Origin: Selaginella moellendorffii
Lineage: Eukaryota > Streptophyta > Lycopodiopsida > Selaginellales > Selaginellaceae
Direction of reading: 5' to 3'
DNA: 64,000 nucleotides
Assembly (NCBI RefSeq): GCF_000143415.4
Contig: NW_003314272.1
Coordinates: forward strand, 1,645,146 to 1,709,145
Position 1 is the stretch's first letter. Every line of letters begins with the position of its first letter. A program made the position numbers and the translations under genes. The notes under the pieces are model-generated. The model saw nothing but the letters and a program-made list of their open reading frames with translations, did not search any database and was not told the DNA's origin. This document shows positions 32,001 to 44,273 of this stretch, one piece after another.

Positions 32001-35000
32001 CCGTCGGTCGCTGTTAAAAGTTAAAACCACAAAAACACTATCATTTCGGCCGGCTTGCCTTGTTAATTAACAAACCAAGTGCAAAAATCATCAGTCACCA
32101 TCCGGTCTTTTAGTCTTTTACCACATCCCTGTCTTAAACGCCCGCCAAGGGATATTCCCGGGCATTTTCTCGACGAGATAGTCCTCTCTCACCGCGGAGT
32201 ACTTCATATGCGTAGGAATCGGCCCGGCATTTTGAGTGGTTTTCTTTTCCACCCGAGATAAACGATTGATCGACAAGATGCCGCCAAGATCCCCGTCCTC
32301 GAATAGCCCTGGTGTTTTAGCACCGGATCAGATCATTGACAACACCGCCAAACGGAATGTTTAGGGGAACCCCGTCCCGGGCATTTCGCCGGCCCCTCGC
32401 ACGAATTTCCAACGCCAGAACACGAATAAAAAACAATGCCCTTACAGACGGCGGGCAGCAAATGCCCGCAGGCGCGCCCGTACGGGGATGCCGTACGTGG
32501 GGATGGCCCATTTTGACCGTCCGATCCGCGTATCCAACGCTCCCAATCATCCAGTATACACTGGGTTGACCAGAGGACGCGTGGCGCCAATCTGTTCAAG
32601 ACCGTACGAACGTTGTCTTATCCGGTGGTATCTTCCACGAGAAAAACAGCGCCCCAAAAAGGTGGTGGGATAAGCTGGCTAATGGAAAAGAAGATTAAGA
32701 CTAATGCGGTTCTTGGAGAATGTAATCCCCTTTAAAGTACACTGCAGCAAAGTAGAGGGGGATCAAAGCGTGCCAAAATTTGGATTGGAGGGATACTTTG
32801 ATGCTTCCAGCAGCCCATGCAGCCAGCCAGCTCTGCGCTCACTGCTAGCAAGCTTGTGACACAAATTGGAGATCGTATTTCTAGTGCTCCTGATGATCTT
32901 GCCCCAGATTTGTACCCAAGCTTTAAACGCCCGCTCGTCCTTGTTTGCAAGAGAGAGATATGGAGGCCCTCCTCATCTTCCTGGCGAGATCGAGACGAGA
33001 ATTTAACTCTTCCTTCATATAATATTTGGGAGGTATCAATCTTTCGCTATCAAGGCCTGTGTGTGCTTTGCAGATGTGTGCCTGGGCCGCTGCTGGCCAC
33101 TGCTGACTTTGTGTTGGGCTGGGTCAGATTGTTTTTGGGCGATCCTGGGCGGGGTGGTGATGGATGGGTGATGGATCCATCCATCGGCTCTTGGCCGGGT
33201 TGGGAGCTTGATTGAATTTCGGGGCGGCGGAAGTGAAGTGTGTGCGTGGAGGTGGATCCGTCCAAGGCTGCTGTATATGCTTCTGGCAGCGAACACAGGC
33301 TCGACAGCAAGCCAGCCGGCAAGCAGCGCGAGCCAGAGCGAAAGAAACTTTCGAGAAAAGAAAAGGAGATTAGGAGGATCCGTCCCCGTCTATACTCAAT
33401 GCAAGTGCGATGTGGCAGAGGAGAGAGAGCGCGCGCGGAAGAGAGAGAGAGAGAGAGCTTACATTGACAAAGCCACCTCGTCAATCACCTTTGTTCCAGA
33501 TGCGTGCCTACCAAAACAGAGGTTCCTTTTCCTCTCACTCATTTTCTCCTTCCATCCCAGCCAACAGCAGACAAAAGCGGCGAAGAAATTGATTCAATTC
33601 CGCCACGAACAAAACAGGGGATGAACAGAGAGAGACGATCATCATATGATCTGATCAAACTATCCCAAACCCGGGTTTCAATCGGCCCAGGCTCGCTCGC
33701 TGGAACTGAGCGCCCAAAAGCTCTTCGATCAGACAGCGACGCCATGAGTCAGTTCCTTTAATTTGTTCGATGGCCACTGGCGCCACTTTTTTGTAAACTA
33801 TTTAGGGCTCTTGCGGATGCTCTGCTTCCCAAGGGAGATCCTCCCGTCCCATCCGAGAGATGCAAAATTAAAATTGTGGGCATTTGCTACCCGACCCGAC
33901 ACATGGTGCCTTTTTTCTACTTCCCCTCACTGCCAAGCCAATCGCCATCGCAGTTCTTATGTTTTTTCAGTTCTCCTTGGAACATCAACGCAAGTTGAAA
34001 GGGAATAATGGACTATAGGAAAAAGATCCATGGAAAGAAGGAAAGCAAACGCAGCGACAAAAAGAGCCAGAAGTTATCATTCGCGTGATCAGGCAGGAAG
34101 AACAAAGCTGAAAGCTGCCTCGACTTTCTCTCCTTGAGACCACCACCACCACCGGCACCACCATTTCCATCCAATCCATCCATTTTCCACTCCATGGGCT
34201 TGGCTTCGCCACCATCAATCAGCAATCAATCCAATCAATCAGCCGAGATTGCTGTCTCAGATAGTCGGTCACCCTCACGGATCAAAGGCTTCTCCTTCTT
34301 CCTTTACACGATCCCACAAAAACAAGAGGGGGAAAATTGTCCAATCACTCCAACCATGTCCAAATCGTTCGTTGGTTTGTTCGCCATATCGCTTTTCAAT
34401 CGGCTTGTACAAGCACCGGCAATTTGGATCTCCCCTCGTGCACCAACATAGAGTGCTCGCTCAGCAACAGCAGCAGCGATAGCGTTTCCTTATCCATCAC
34501 AGACAAAAGAACTTTTTTTTTTTAATCTAGAGCAAGCTTTGCAAGGGAAAAAAAGTCCTTTGCATATTGCAGCAGCAGCAATGCATACAAAGTACGCAGA
34601 GATTTTTGGCTCCTCCAAGTTGATCCCACGAAGAAAGAAAAACCGAAGAACAAAGGGAAACTTTTGCTTGGAGGAGGAATCATAAACGAGAAAAAGAAAG
34701 GCGGGATGGGACTTGTCCTCCAAGAGACAAGTGCAGCAGCGTGATATTCTTTTTGCCCAAGGAACGACCACTTCGTAGTTAAAAACGTTTCTCTCAACCT
34801 CAAGAGTATCTGCGAGGAGGAGGTCTCAACATCAAAACCCACAAATCTCTATATAGAGCTAGCTCCATCGCCGCAGCCAAGAAACAAACAAAAGCACGAG
34901 CTACAAAAGGTGGCGGACACGGACATTACAAGCCTCTCCTCCCTTAAGCCAAAAAATCCTTGTGATTGGAACTGACAGCGATCGAATCGCAAGATTTTTC

Positions 35001-38000
35001 CCTTCACAATATGGAATTGATTGACGAATCAACGAGAAAGTCGATCCATGACAAACACCAAATGCCAAGTGAGTTCACTCCACGCATACAGGTATATGGT
35101 ATATCACATCAAAATCAGTCACGCACGTTTCCAATTGGCGAAGCTTCTCTTCTTGGCAATCGAACCAGCCAACAGGGGACGCGTGGGGCAATCCGGCCCG
35201 TCCAGCTGCCCAAATGCTGTCTTGGAAAGCTGGAGCAGCCATGGAAAGATCCGGGGAATAAACCTGGATGCTCCATGGATGTTTGAGCTTCCACGCAAAG
35301 GCTTCCACGACCGTACGCACACGCGTGTTGCTTGTGGGCCGTCCGTGCCCCATTTTTCCAGCGGCCAGTGGCCCAAGCCAATGCAAAAAAGCCGGTGGTG
35401 GCCCGCCTTCTCGGTCTGTGATGTGACGGGCCCAATTGTCCACACCAAACTCATTAAGCCAATTTGGGACCACCACCTCTAGACCATTTATTTTTCATGT
35501 AAAACACACAAGTAATATACCTCGAAAGCCGGGCGCGCGCCAGCCAGAACTTTTACTGATTCACAACTTGCGCATACGTACACAGGGGCGTAGAGCTACG
35601 CTTGGCCTCGGTCTTGGAAACTCCCGTGCCAGATCCAAATTGCTTTTTCCTTTAAAAAATATGTGTATTTTGAAACGCCACCAAGGGATCATCTTAGAAG
35701 TCCGTGTATTTCCTTTCCCCACTAAAGGCAGAGTTTAGCGCCTAATAACATTGGGTATGATAAATGGAGAGGAACATTCTCGCTCTTGCATGGTCTTAAC
35801 CTATGCGCATACTTTTCCGTGGGGCTCTTTGTTTTCGCCGCCACCTTTTTTCCTTATCTGTGGGGACAACTCGAAGGGAGAAAGAACTTCCTCTCCCTTC
35901 AATCAGAAAAATGCCCCAATCATACAGAGTGCTTTCTTCTTTTCGAGTTTACAAACGCCTTGAATGAAAGGATGGAATTTGCTCCCTCGGATGATCCTTG
36001 CTCTGGGCTTCGTACTGCACTTGTAGTTTGTGAGCCCACACCCTTGTATACTTCCGGGTTAATTGGTTCTTCGAGTTCTAATTTGGGTAGATCGGTTTGA
36101 TCTTGCCTTCGGAGTTGCGTGCACACTTTGTCCACTGGGTTGCATTGATTTCCCTTGGAAAAAATTGATGTTTTTTCTCTTTTGTGGCCGGGGAGGTGTT
36201 GTAGTAGCTTAGCTCTTTATTTTTTCCTCACCAAAGCTTGTACCTTCGATCTTCCATCTCTTTTGACTTCTTCTTCCTTTCTATTTATTTATTTATTTAT
36301 TTTCTTTTTTCAAAAAAGTATCTAGAACAATATTTGAGCGCGACTTCCTCTCCCCTTCTTTTATCCCTTTCTTGTGGTTGAGATGCAAATTCCGCGGGGG
36401 AGATTTTGTGTGTTGCTAAAGAACTCGAACTAAAAATCAATCTTGGTGTCCAAAGGGGTTGTTTGTGATTGATAGCGACAAGTGAGGTTGCAATCAATCC
36501 CCGTCGGCATCAAGCCCCCCAACTTTTTGATCCCCACACACACATTGAAAGGTCTCTTGACAAGGCGAACACCCTCCAAGAACAAAGAAGTTCATGCACA
36601 TCTGATCTCTTTTAAAATAATGTTTTTTGTCAACTTTTTTCCGGGTTTTCTCAAATGGGGCTTGGACAAACACATGAACTCCAGGTTAACAATCGGCAGT
36701 GTGTTTGTATCTGTAGAGGGTGGATTGACCACAAGCCCTTCCGTGTGCTGATGTGAGATGTCGAAGGATCACCAGAAGTTGATCTCAAAAAGAAAGGAAA
36801 AAAAGTAAGAAAAAGTAAAAAAGAAAGGTGGTGGAGGCTTTGACTATCTCACAGACATGTGATTTCATCAGGGTGGTAAGCTTTCACTTACAATACGACT
36901 TTAGTCACCGTCCTGGGAACTGTGTCATGTCTCGATACCGAGACGAGCAAGCATATATACATTTCACTTAGTGGAACTGGAGTCAAAGAAAAGTCAATCC
37001 AAGGTATCCGGAGGGAATCTCAATAGAGGCTCGTCCAAATGAGTGAGTGCTTTGATCGCATGCCTCGAAAACCAGCAACAAACAGCAGTTTAGCGCGCGC
37101 ACACACAAGAAAGCTTTTCTAGCATCAGCATTCTTTAATATCATTTGCAAGTGTGATTATCTATGATTTGATGATGAGCCCTTCTCGTGGATCACCCCAT
37201 TCACGTTGAGCCGGGGAGAAAAACTAAGAAAGTTATATGAAACGAATGGGAATGATTCTGGGCGGTGCATTATGATCATCATCCCTGTGAGCACTGGACT
37301 AGGAGAGGGACCCCTCTTGAGAAATATATATAGGAACTCTAGAACTTCCTTTTTGCAAACTCCTCCAATTCCTTCCAATTGATGCTACAAGCTTACCATC
37401 TAGAAAGTTGCATCTACAAGAAGGAACAGCCCCTCCCCTTGGAAAGCGACGTCGGCGATTCCATCATCTCTGGACGAATCGCATATAAACAAACGAGAAA
37501 GTTCCCAAAGTTTTTATAAGAATCACAAGCCCACTGAATGCTCAATAATTTGCGTGCGTGGAAGCCATGGCCACCACTTTGAGAGAGATCTCGTAATGCT
37601 GCTCCCATTACCAAGCATATTACCAAGCGCGCTAATCACAAGATGAGGATGAATGGAAAGACTCTCGCAAAAGAGAGGATTTCGTGGAGAATTTCGAGGG
37701 GCTGTGGTTGGGAAAGTTTGGTCGGTTTTGTTAAGCGCGTGGAGGCCACCACACTTAAAACAATATAATCATCGAATCGAGCTATGGGTTTGTGGAATCG
37801 ATGCCACCCAATTATTTAAGTATGGAAAGAGGGAATCGATCTCGCGACCACCACTTGGAGCGCTCGTTTGTTGAATGCGCGTTAGTTCGTTCGTTCGTGT
37901 CCCCACAAAAGTTGTGTCCGGCCTGGCAACTCTCGGCTTTCCTCCGCGGGCAGCGCGGGCAGCCTTGATTCCCAGAGATTCCCAGACGAACAAAAGGAAA

Positions 38001-38259
38001 AAGGAGAAGGAAAACAACAAAGCCGGGATGGCGAAGAAAAGAGGTGTCGCCTTGTAAAAGCATTTGCACTGTGCACGTCCCTAGCCTACGATCATGAGCA
38101 AAAACAAACGAAAGGGGGAAGGAAAATCCACACGATATATCTACAAACACTTCAAGCTTTGAGCAGTGGCGAACCTTAGAGAAGAGAGAGAGGAAAAAAA
38201 AAAAACTTCTTTCGGTTTGGTGCTGCGACGATGAATCCGACGAGGAGGCAAGGATCCTC
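29067..38259. other. Long gene-free stretch upstream of the BELL gene
   Basis: About 9.2 kb with no coding sequence I can support on either strand. It holds many short overlapping open frames of low-complexity composition: GA-rich tract at 29875-29925, GAA/CTT tracts at 30795-30830 and 31435-31520, GAGA tract at 33418-33460, CA tract near 30650-30665. The first 1-2 kb probably contain the promoter and long leader of the BELL gene. Between about 32080 and 32670 the composition becomes GC-rich, with repeated short words such as GGGCATTT and CCCGTAC, which could be an old repeat. I found no tRNA, rRNA or recognisable microRNA precursor by reading. Confidence 0.5.
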
Positions 38260-39181
38260 TCATTTGCGACAGGATGATAGGCCAAGGCCGCCGCAGAACA
38301 TTGCGATGACAATGTAGAGCAAGAAGACGATGAGGCACGTCATGCAAGCCCTGCAAAGACAAAAGAGGAACGTCAGTGTTATATATGCTCAAAGCTAGAA
38401 AAAAGAGATGCGATGATCATCGGATCGAGAGCGAGAGCTATGGGTATAACTCACAAGAGTTTGGCGTTTTTCATCCACATTGCCTGCTGAAGGCGACGGG
38501 ATTGTTTTTTGAAGCGGAAACTATTATCTTGCATCGTGGATGTCTTGTCCACCAGGAGCTCTATTCTGTCACCTCGTTCCAAGACTTTGTCAATGTTTTC
38601 GACCATAACTGATCGGACCTGGAACACCGCGAGCGACAGCCAGTGTGAGAAGAACCAAACAAAGAATGGATAGTCATGCCTACCTCGTTTAGATCGCCTT
38701 TGACCCGATTGATCGTGTCCGCCTCGGGGTTATTGGAAAAGTATTCCATCTGCTGGTGCAAAACTCTAGAAAACTCGTCGTTCATCGAGTATGCCAGAGC
38801 GGTGCGAGCAACTCGTCCATATGTCTTGATAAATCTCATGTGAATGTCTTCCAGATAAGCGAAAGGAATTCGTCCTGATCGACAAAAAAAGAAAGAACAA
38901 GTGTGTGAGACTAGAAAACTATAGAGCTCCAAAAGAAAGGAAGAAAAAATCTTCACTCACTCACTTCCAAATGTATCTGTTGCCATGCAAAGAAAAGTGA
39001 GACCATCGGCCTTCATGATGTGGAAAATGTGGCGATCCTGCGAATAGGAGAGGCGGCTATCGCTGGAAGCCGGCAGCTTCTCGATAATCCGCCGGGCGAT
39101 GGTGGTAGCATTCCCTGTGACAGCACTAAACTCGGCTAGCACGACCGATCCTCTAGCGACGAGCGCGTACAAGATCGTCAT
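38260..39181 (-). CDS. VAMP71: VAMP71-type longin R-SNARE
   Basis: Four exons (38965-39181, 38684-38874, 38455-38618, 38260-38350) give 220 residues, the normal size of the family. The ATG at 39181 yields the family N terminus MTILYALVARGSVVLAEFS. The longin domain continues with SYSQDRHIFHIMKADGLTF and GRRIPFAYLEDIHMRF. The R-SNARE motif (VRSVMVENIDKVLERGDRIE, then LLVDKTSTMQ) contains the central arginine, and a C-terminal tail anchor (TCLIVFLLYIVIAMFCGG) follows. VAMP71 proteins sit on the vacuole and late endosome and drive vacuolar membrane fusion with Qa/Qb/Qc partners. A longer open frame upstream has no ATG, so it was not used. The start lies about 210 bases from the nearest ATG of the divergent DUF1338 gene. 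Confidence 0.95.
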
Positions 39182-39390
39182 CGCCCTACCGCCTGCCGCT
39201 GCTAGTGCTGCTCCTGCTGCTAGACCTGGAGATTGCTTACTGGGAGGAGAGGATCCACCGCGCAAAGCTCGATCGATTTCTCGTTTCGAAGAACCCTAGC
39301 CTAGGAATCGACGGCTAGAATTAAAAATGCCATCTAACGGTGGTGATAGAACCCCAAGGACACGGTATTTGTGTTCTCTACTAGTTAGCG
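39182..39390. promoter_or_regulatory. Putative bidirectional promoter between VAMP71 and DUF1338 genes
   Basis: The two genes are head to head. Only about 209 bases separate the VAMP71 ATG (39181, minus) from the first plus-strand ATG (39391), so their transcription starts must share this interval. No clear TATA box is visible on either strand. Confidence 0.5.
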
Positions 39391-40739
39391 ATGGCGTCCT
39401 CGTCGCAAATATTTCGAGCCGGAGCTGGAGATCCAGTGGCACTTCGATCCAAGGCAAGATCATCGATCGCCTGCTCCTCTTCTACCAGGCAAGCGACGCT
39501 GAATCGCGCTCTTGATCGAGCTTCTAGGTTTGTGTTGTTTGATCTCCAGCGTGACGATGCCGCTTATAGCTCGGAAATTTCTTCGCTCCCTGGTCACGCC
39601 ATACCTGAAGAAGAATGTCACTGCTTCGTCGGCGCTGGAGCTGGTTCGATCGAATTCCGGGGGAGCTGTGAAGTTCGATCATTTCGCATTCCGGACGTTT
39701 GGGGTAAAACTCTCGCTCATTCGTGAAAATCCTTTCATTGTTGTCTGGCATTTTGGTGTTTGTCTCCAAGGTGGATGGATTTGGAATCGACTCTATTGCT
39801 CAGCTCTTCCTCGATCTCGGCTATGAATGCCGTGACGAGCTTCGTTTTCCAGCGAAGAAGCTACGAGCATTCTGGTATGCACCACCTCTGGATTTTCTTG
39901 ACATCGAAGGAGACGGTGTTGATGGCCCATTGCCACGGATTTTTATTTCCGAGCTTCTCGTGAATCAACTCAGCTCCGAGTCACAGGTAAGCAAGAAAGT
40001 TTTTGATGCGGTTGGTTGAATTTTACAACGCAGGAAGTCATCAAAACATACACAGGCCGTGCGAGAGCTCTGTTGAAACATGCTCCATTAACTAGCGTGC
40101 TAGATTGCCTGCCTTGGGAAAATCCATCAGTGGCGGACTACGAACGTCTTGCACAGTACAGAATTTTTCTAATCGAATGTTTTATACTAGCTGATACTTT
40201 CTTGCAGGGAGAGCGAGTATGCTGCCTGGACACTTGCCAACGGATATGCTCTGAACCATCTTACAATCTCCGTGCATCGCTTAAACTCCGAGCTGAAGGA
40301 TATAAACAAGCTAAACGAGTTCCTCCAGAGCAACGGTATAAAACTAAACAAAGATGGAGGAATTCTCAAGGGTACGTTGCGCATGCAGTTTCTAGTCAGG
40401 CTGTCTATAAATGTATTTCTCTGTGAATCCTCCAGTTAGTCCTGATAGGGGCTTGCTTCAAAGCTCGACGGTGGCTGATTTGGTTCCTTGTACTTTCTCT
40501 GATGGCGAGATTGAGACTCCTGCCTCCTATATCGAGTTTGCACAGCGCCTTGTGCTGCCTGCTTTTCAAAATCTCGGGCCCGATCAGGTACTTCATCTTT
40601 TCGCTTTTCCTGACATTGATAGCTGTTTGGACAGCTCAAAGAATGGCATAGGAGGGACGGCTTTGAGGTTGGCAATGCTGACAAGATCTTTGAAAGTACT
40701 TCGTCACTTCAAACTGGCGCCCTGAAACAAAGCGCCTAA
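39391..40739 (+). CDS. DUF1338 protein (2-oxoadipate dioxygenase/decarboxylase family, FLO7-like)
   Basis: Well-supported exons are 39557-39703, 39771-39986, 40034-40155, 40208-40371, 40436-40587 and 40635-40739, giving 301 residues from the in-frame ATG at 39557. Conserved blocks are VKFDHFAFRTFG (metal-ligand His), VDGFGIDSIAQLFLDLGY, FPAKKLRAFWYAPP, GPLPRIFISELLVNQLS, ESEYAAWTLANGYALNHLTI, SVHRLNSEL, PDRGLLQSSTVAD, PASYIEFAQRLVLP (Glu ligand expected here) and WHRRDGFEVGNADKIFES. Bacterial relatives convert 2-oxoadipate to 2-hydroxyglutarate in lysine breakdown with an Fe(II) site of two His and one Glu. Rice FLO7 is a plastid member needed for starchy endosperm. A plastid leader could come from an upstream frame beginning at 39391 (MASSSQIFRAGAGDPVAL), but I could not find a clean intron joining the frames, so the N terminus is uncertain. 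It ends 105 bases from the convergent ABCG stop. Confidence 0.87.
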
Positions 40740-40844
40740 CTACATATCCTTTCAAGGTCTACTTATTTTATCAGTATGGTTTTTTTTACAGCTCACGCGC
40801 AAGATCCGGTTTGTACATACGCTTATATAAAGTTTATATCTCTA

Positions 40845-43545
40845 TCAAAAACTGGTTCTTATCCGCCGGAGAAACATATATGCAGACACTCGATACAGTA
40901 TGGCCATTGCGATGAGGATGCAAGCCTCTTTGACACCTCCGTTCAGATCTACTCCATAAAAGGCCGAGGAAGTTCCAAGTCTTTGACAACCTCTGGCGTC
41001 CTTGCAGTCATACTTCTGCTCTGGTGAGTACTGGGTTTTTAAAAGGAGCCGGTACCCATAGAAAATGAAGGAGACGTATTTTATCCACTTCATGAACACG
41101 GGCATGTGCTGGTGACCAACAACAGGTTCTAGACGCTGTCAACGCAAAATTTAAATGGACTTACCTGAACGTAGTAGCCTCCAACGAGCAGGAAAAGAAG
41201 CAGCACCAAAGATGCAACAGTTCCAGATTTCTTGACATCCATTACAGCAGCTCCCAAGAGATCACCGGCTCCCTATTGACATAAGAAAAAACGTGGAAGC
41301 TATGATAACACGCACGAGAAGCTCACCTGGGATGCAACCGTTAACAAGTAAGTGGACAGCAGCGTGAGCATAAAACTCTCTAGGCTGCGATGAAGGCCTG
41401 TCATGAAGTACACTATTATGACGAAGATGGTGGGATATATAATCTCTGCTATGATGTCCGAAATGGTGCTGCTTGCGTAGAAGGCGCTTAAGCTGTACAT
41501 GTCCGCCCCGAGCTCTTTGATAAGAAAGGGTCTCTCCAGAGGGAACGTGGATACCGAGCTGAAGAGCCCGGAAGTGGACCAGAAGATGGCGATATAGAAT
41601 ATAAGTCCGGCCTGACAGGCAGCAGGGAAAGAAACGGGAAATCAGTTCTGGACGAGCAACTTTCTGCCTATATACCTGGTCTCGAACGTCGATTTCGGTA
41701 TCGAGCTTTGATTGCCACCACAGCAAGCCGAGAACTATGGATACTCCAATGACTTGAATGAAGCGGATGTAATCGAAGTAATCTCTGGACCGCTCCTTGA
41801 ATGTTCTTTTAAACAGCACTTTAAACTGAAGTGGCCAGGATGATGAGAAGTCGTGTTTGGCTTGGATCATCTCCTTGAGATTGTTCGAAACCTTCAAGGT
41901 ACATATCTTCTGCTTCTCCTTTGGCTCCAGTTCTGTTTTGTATTTCATTCTTAGGTGCTGTGCTTTTGCAGGAAACATGTCGGTCCATCAGCGTACATGA
42001 GAAGCAGAGAACTTACCTGGACAATAATTCGCTGAGTGTCTTCGGGACGTCTTGGGATCGTTGTTGCGTGCTGATACGTTGGAGATACGGTGTGGCAGAA
42101 TATCTCCGAGTCCAAGACGTTGATCACTCTTGCACCAGCATTATCTAGCTTTTCGTCCTCTGGACTGCGGTTAGTTATTTCTTCGGGGATGCTGATATCG
42201 TGCACCACTCCTACAGCCAAATCCAACAGGAAATCCGCCGGGTTCATAGTTATCTCTGGTACAAAGTGCAGCGAGGAAAAGTAACTCATCACTTCCCTGG
42301 CAGGACCCGAGTAAATAGTGTGGCCCTCAGATATCAATATCAGCTTGTCAAACATGTGAAACAGCCTGCTCGATGGCTGGTGGATCGTGGTAAGGATTGT
42401 TCTTCCTGCCTTTAGAACAAGTAAAACTTTAGATCTTCTGGTCATAATAGCGAAGGAACTTACTTGTGCTATGTTCCCAACAACTTGCAGGATTTTCAAA
42501 GCTGTGGCAGAATCCAGTCCTGATGTTGGCTCGTCCAAAAGCAGCAATGAAGGATCAATCAGTATTTCCGATCCTATACTGGTCCTCTTTCTTTCGCCCC
42601 CAGATACTCCAGGAATGAATGGACCTCCTATGATGGTGTGCCGGCACCTTTCCAAAGCGCACTAGTCAGCTTCAAATACAGGAGTAGCACGCACCTTTCC
42701 AAGCCAAGATCTTTGAGAACTCTATCAGCTTTGGACATCTTCTGCGAGCGGGTCATCGTGTTTGGAAGACGCAACAAGGCAGTGAACTCGAGACATTCCT
42801 GGACTGTGAGGTATGGGAAGAGGATGTCCTCCTGCGCGACAAATCCAATTCTGTGCAAAACCGTCGACGTTCTCAGTGGGAAAGAAAGAAAACTCGCGAG
42901 CCAACCTCTTCTTCATGAAGGAACCGTATGGAACATCATTAAAGGTGACACTCCCGGACACATCTCTGAGCAAGCGACCGCCTAGAATCTTCAGCAAGGT
43001 GGTCTTCCCGCTGCCGGACGGTCCCATCATGGCCAGGATTTCTCCTGGAGCGACAGAGCCGGTGATTCCATGCAAGATATATTTGTGGTGACCGTTGCTG
43101 CTGGTTTTACCGCCGGGGGACTGAGATGGAGCGGGAAGCAGGACTTTATATTCCACATTTTGGAACTGCGAAGAGCGACAATGGTTTAGAAGAATGACAA
43201 CGAGCAAGTGGAACGTGGATTTACCTTCAAGAAGACTCGGACAGGTGCTTCGACCTCCGTGTTGAGCTTCGCGTGCTGGCTGGCTGTGTCGTCCTCGGAC
43301 GCCGCATCTTCTCCAGGAGCTCCAAAGGAAGGTGGCGCGAGTGATCTAAGCTGAGCGGCCCTGGAGCTGCCGATGGTATTTCTCTCAGGGATGGATTCGA
43401 AACACGCGACTCGGTGCTGCTGAGACGAGTCAATTTCCGCTCGATCAAACTCCGGGTTCTCGTACAGGTGGAATTTGGAGGAGAGGCCAGGCATCTCCGC
43501 TGCTACGGTGCTGCTGTTGCTGCTGCTGCTCGCGCTTTCCATCAT
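40845..43545 (-). CDS. Half-size ABCG (WBC) transporter
   Basis: Nine minus-strand exons (43225-43545, 42906-43165, 42695-42850, 42464-42647, 42017-42409, 41676-41957, 41327-41611, 41165-41272, 40845-41108) join in phase to 750 residues. The order is the reverse ABCG type, with nucleotide-binding domain first. The Walker A motif is [12 protein letters not shown] (about 154-165) and the Q-loop region is [14 protein letters not shown]. The ABC signature is VSGGERKR, Walker B is [13 protein letters not shown], and the H-loop is [10 protein letters not shown]. The membrane domain follows with six hydrophobic segments, including [28 protein letters not shown], the ABCG loop YMSLS-type TYLLTVASQ, and a C terminus [17 protein letters not shown]. 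Half transporters dimerise and export lipids, cutin or wax precursors, or hormones; the substrate is not predictable here. The N-terminal 105 residues are polar and Ser-rich. Confidence 0.94.
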
Positions 43546-44273
43546 CCTCTTCCTTCCTCAGAGCGAAGTAAGCGTTTCTTGTTTTGGTTTTCTTTTCCTT
43601 CCTTCCTCACATAGTTCTATTATTTGACTCCGTCGATGCAGTACAGGGTAAAGATGCTTCTGCTCCTGCTGCTGCTGCTGCCCCTGCTCGTGCTCCCGTT
43701 TGTGCCGCTGCCGCATTCCGTTTTCCTGGATTTGGTTCGTTTCTCAAGGATCCACAACAAACCAGAGAAGGTGGTGCGTCACTTAATCTCGATTTCCGTG
43801 GCGCTCTTAGCAACTTCTAACACATTTTTGCAGCTCATGCGCTTGGCGTTCACACCACACAAAGCGTGCGGCTCACCTTTTCCTCTTTGTACAACGAGGC
43901 GACATAAAAAGAAACCGACTCAACAGCGTTTAATCGAGATTGACAACCATGCCAAGGCTGTTTGCGGCACAAAGATGGTGAGAGTTCAGCGCAACTAAGA
44001 ACCAAAAAGAAGCAAAAAGAGAGAAAAGGGTCGCTCTCTTCGCCGGACACAGGGAATAAAGGTAGGTTCATTCGCTAGTCCTCTATAATATTCTTGTCAT
44101 CACCATCTTTTCTTCACAGGACCTTGTGTCTCTCAAGAAGTGTACCTACATCCTGTATAATATCAGAAACGATTGCACAAAAATCTTCCACCGACCAGTG
44201 ACTTCACCAGTCAGCGGGGACAACGCTCTTTTTTTCCTTTCACCAGATTGGAACGAGCGAAAGAGCTGATCGA
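43546..44273. other. Intergenic spacer between two minus-strand genes
   Basis: Contains the ABCG promoter region and the 3' untranslated region of the mitochondrial carrier gene. No additional coding sequence or RNA gene is supported. An ORF at 43624-43998 is hydrophobic only because of repeated CTG units. Confidence 0.5.

Noticed and set aside
39263-39265. Start of the VAMP71 frame at a non-ATG codon (TTG) giving MRGGSSPP
   Set aside because: The family start MTILYALVARG is at an ATG at 39181; the upstream part has no ATG.
43624-43998. Plus-strand hydrophobic ORF rich in Leu
   Set aside because: Produced by CTG repeats in the ABCG promoter region; no homologue recognised and no start context.
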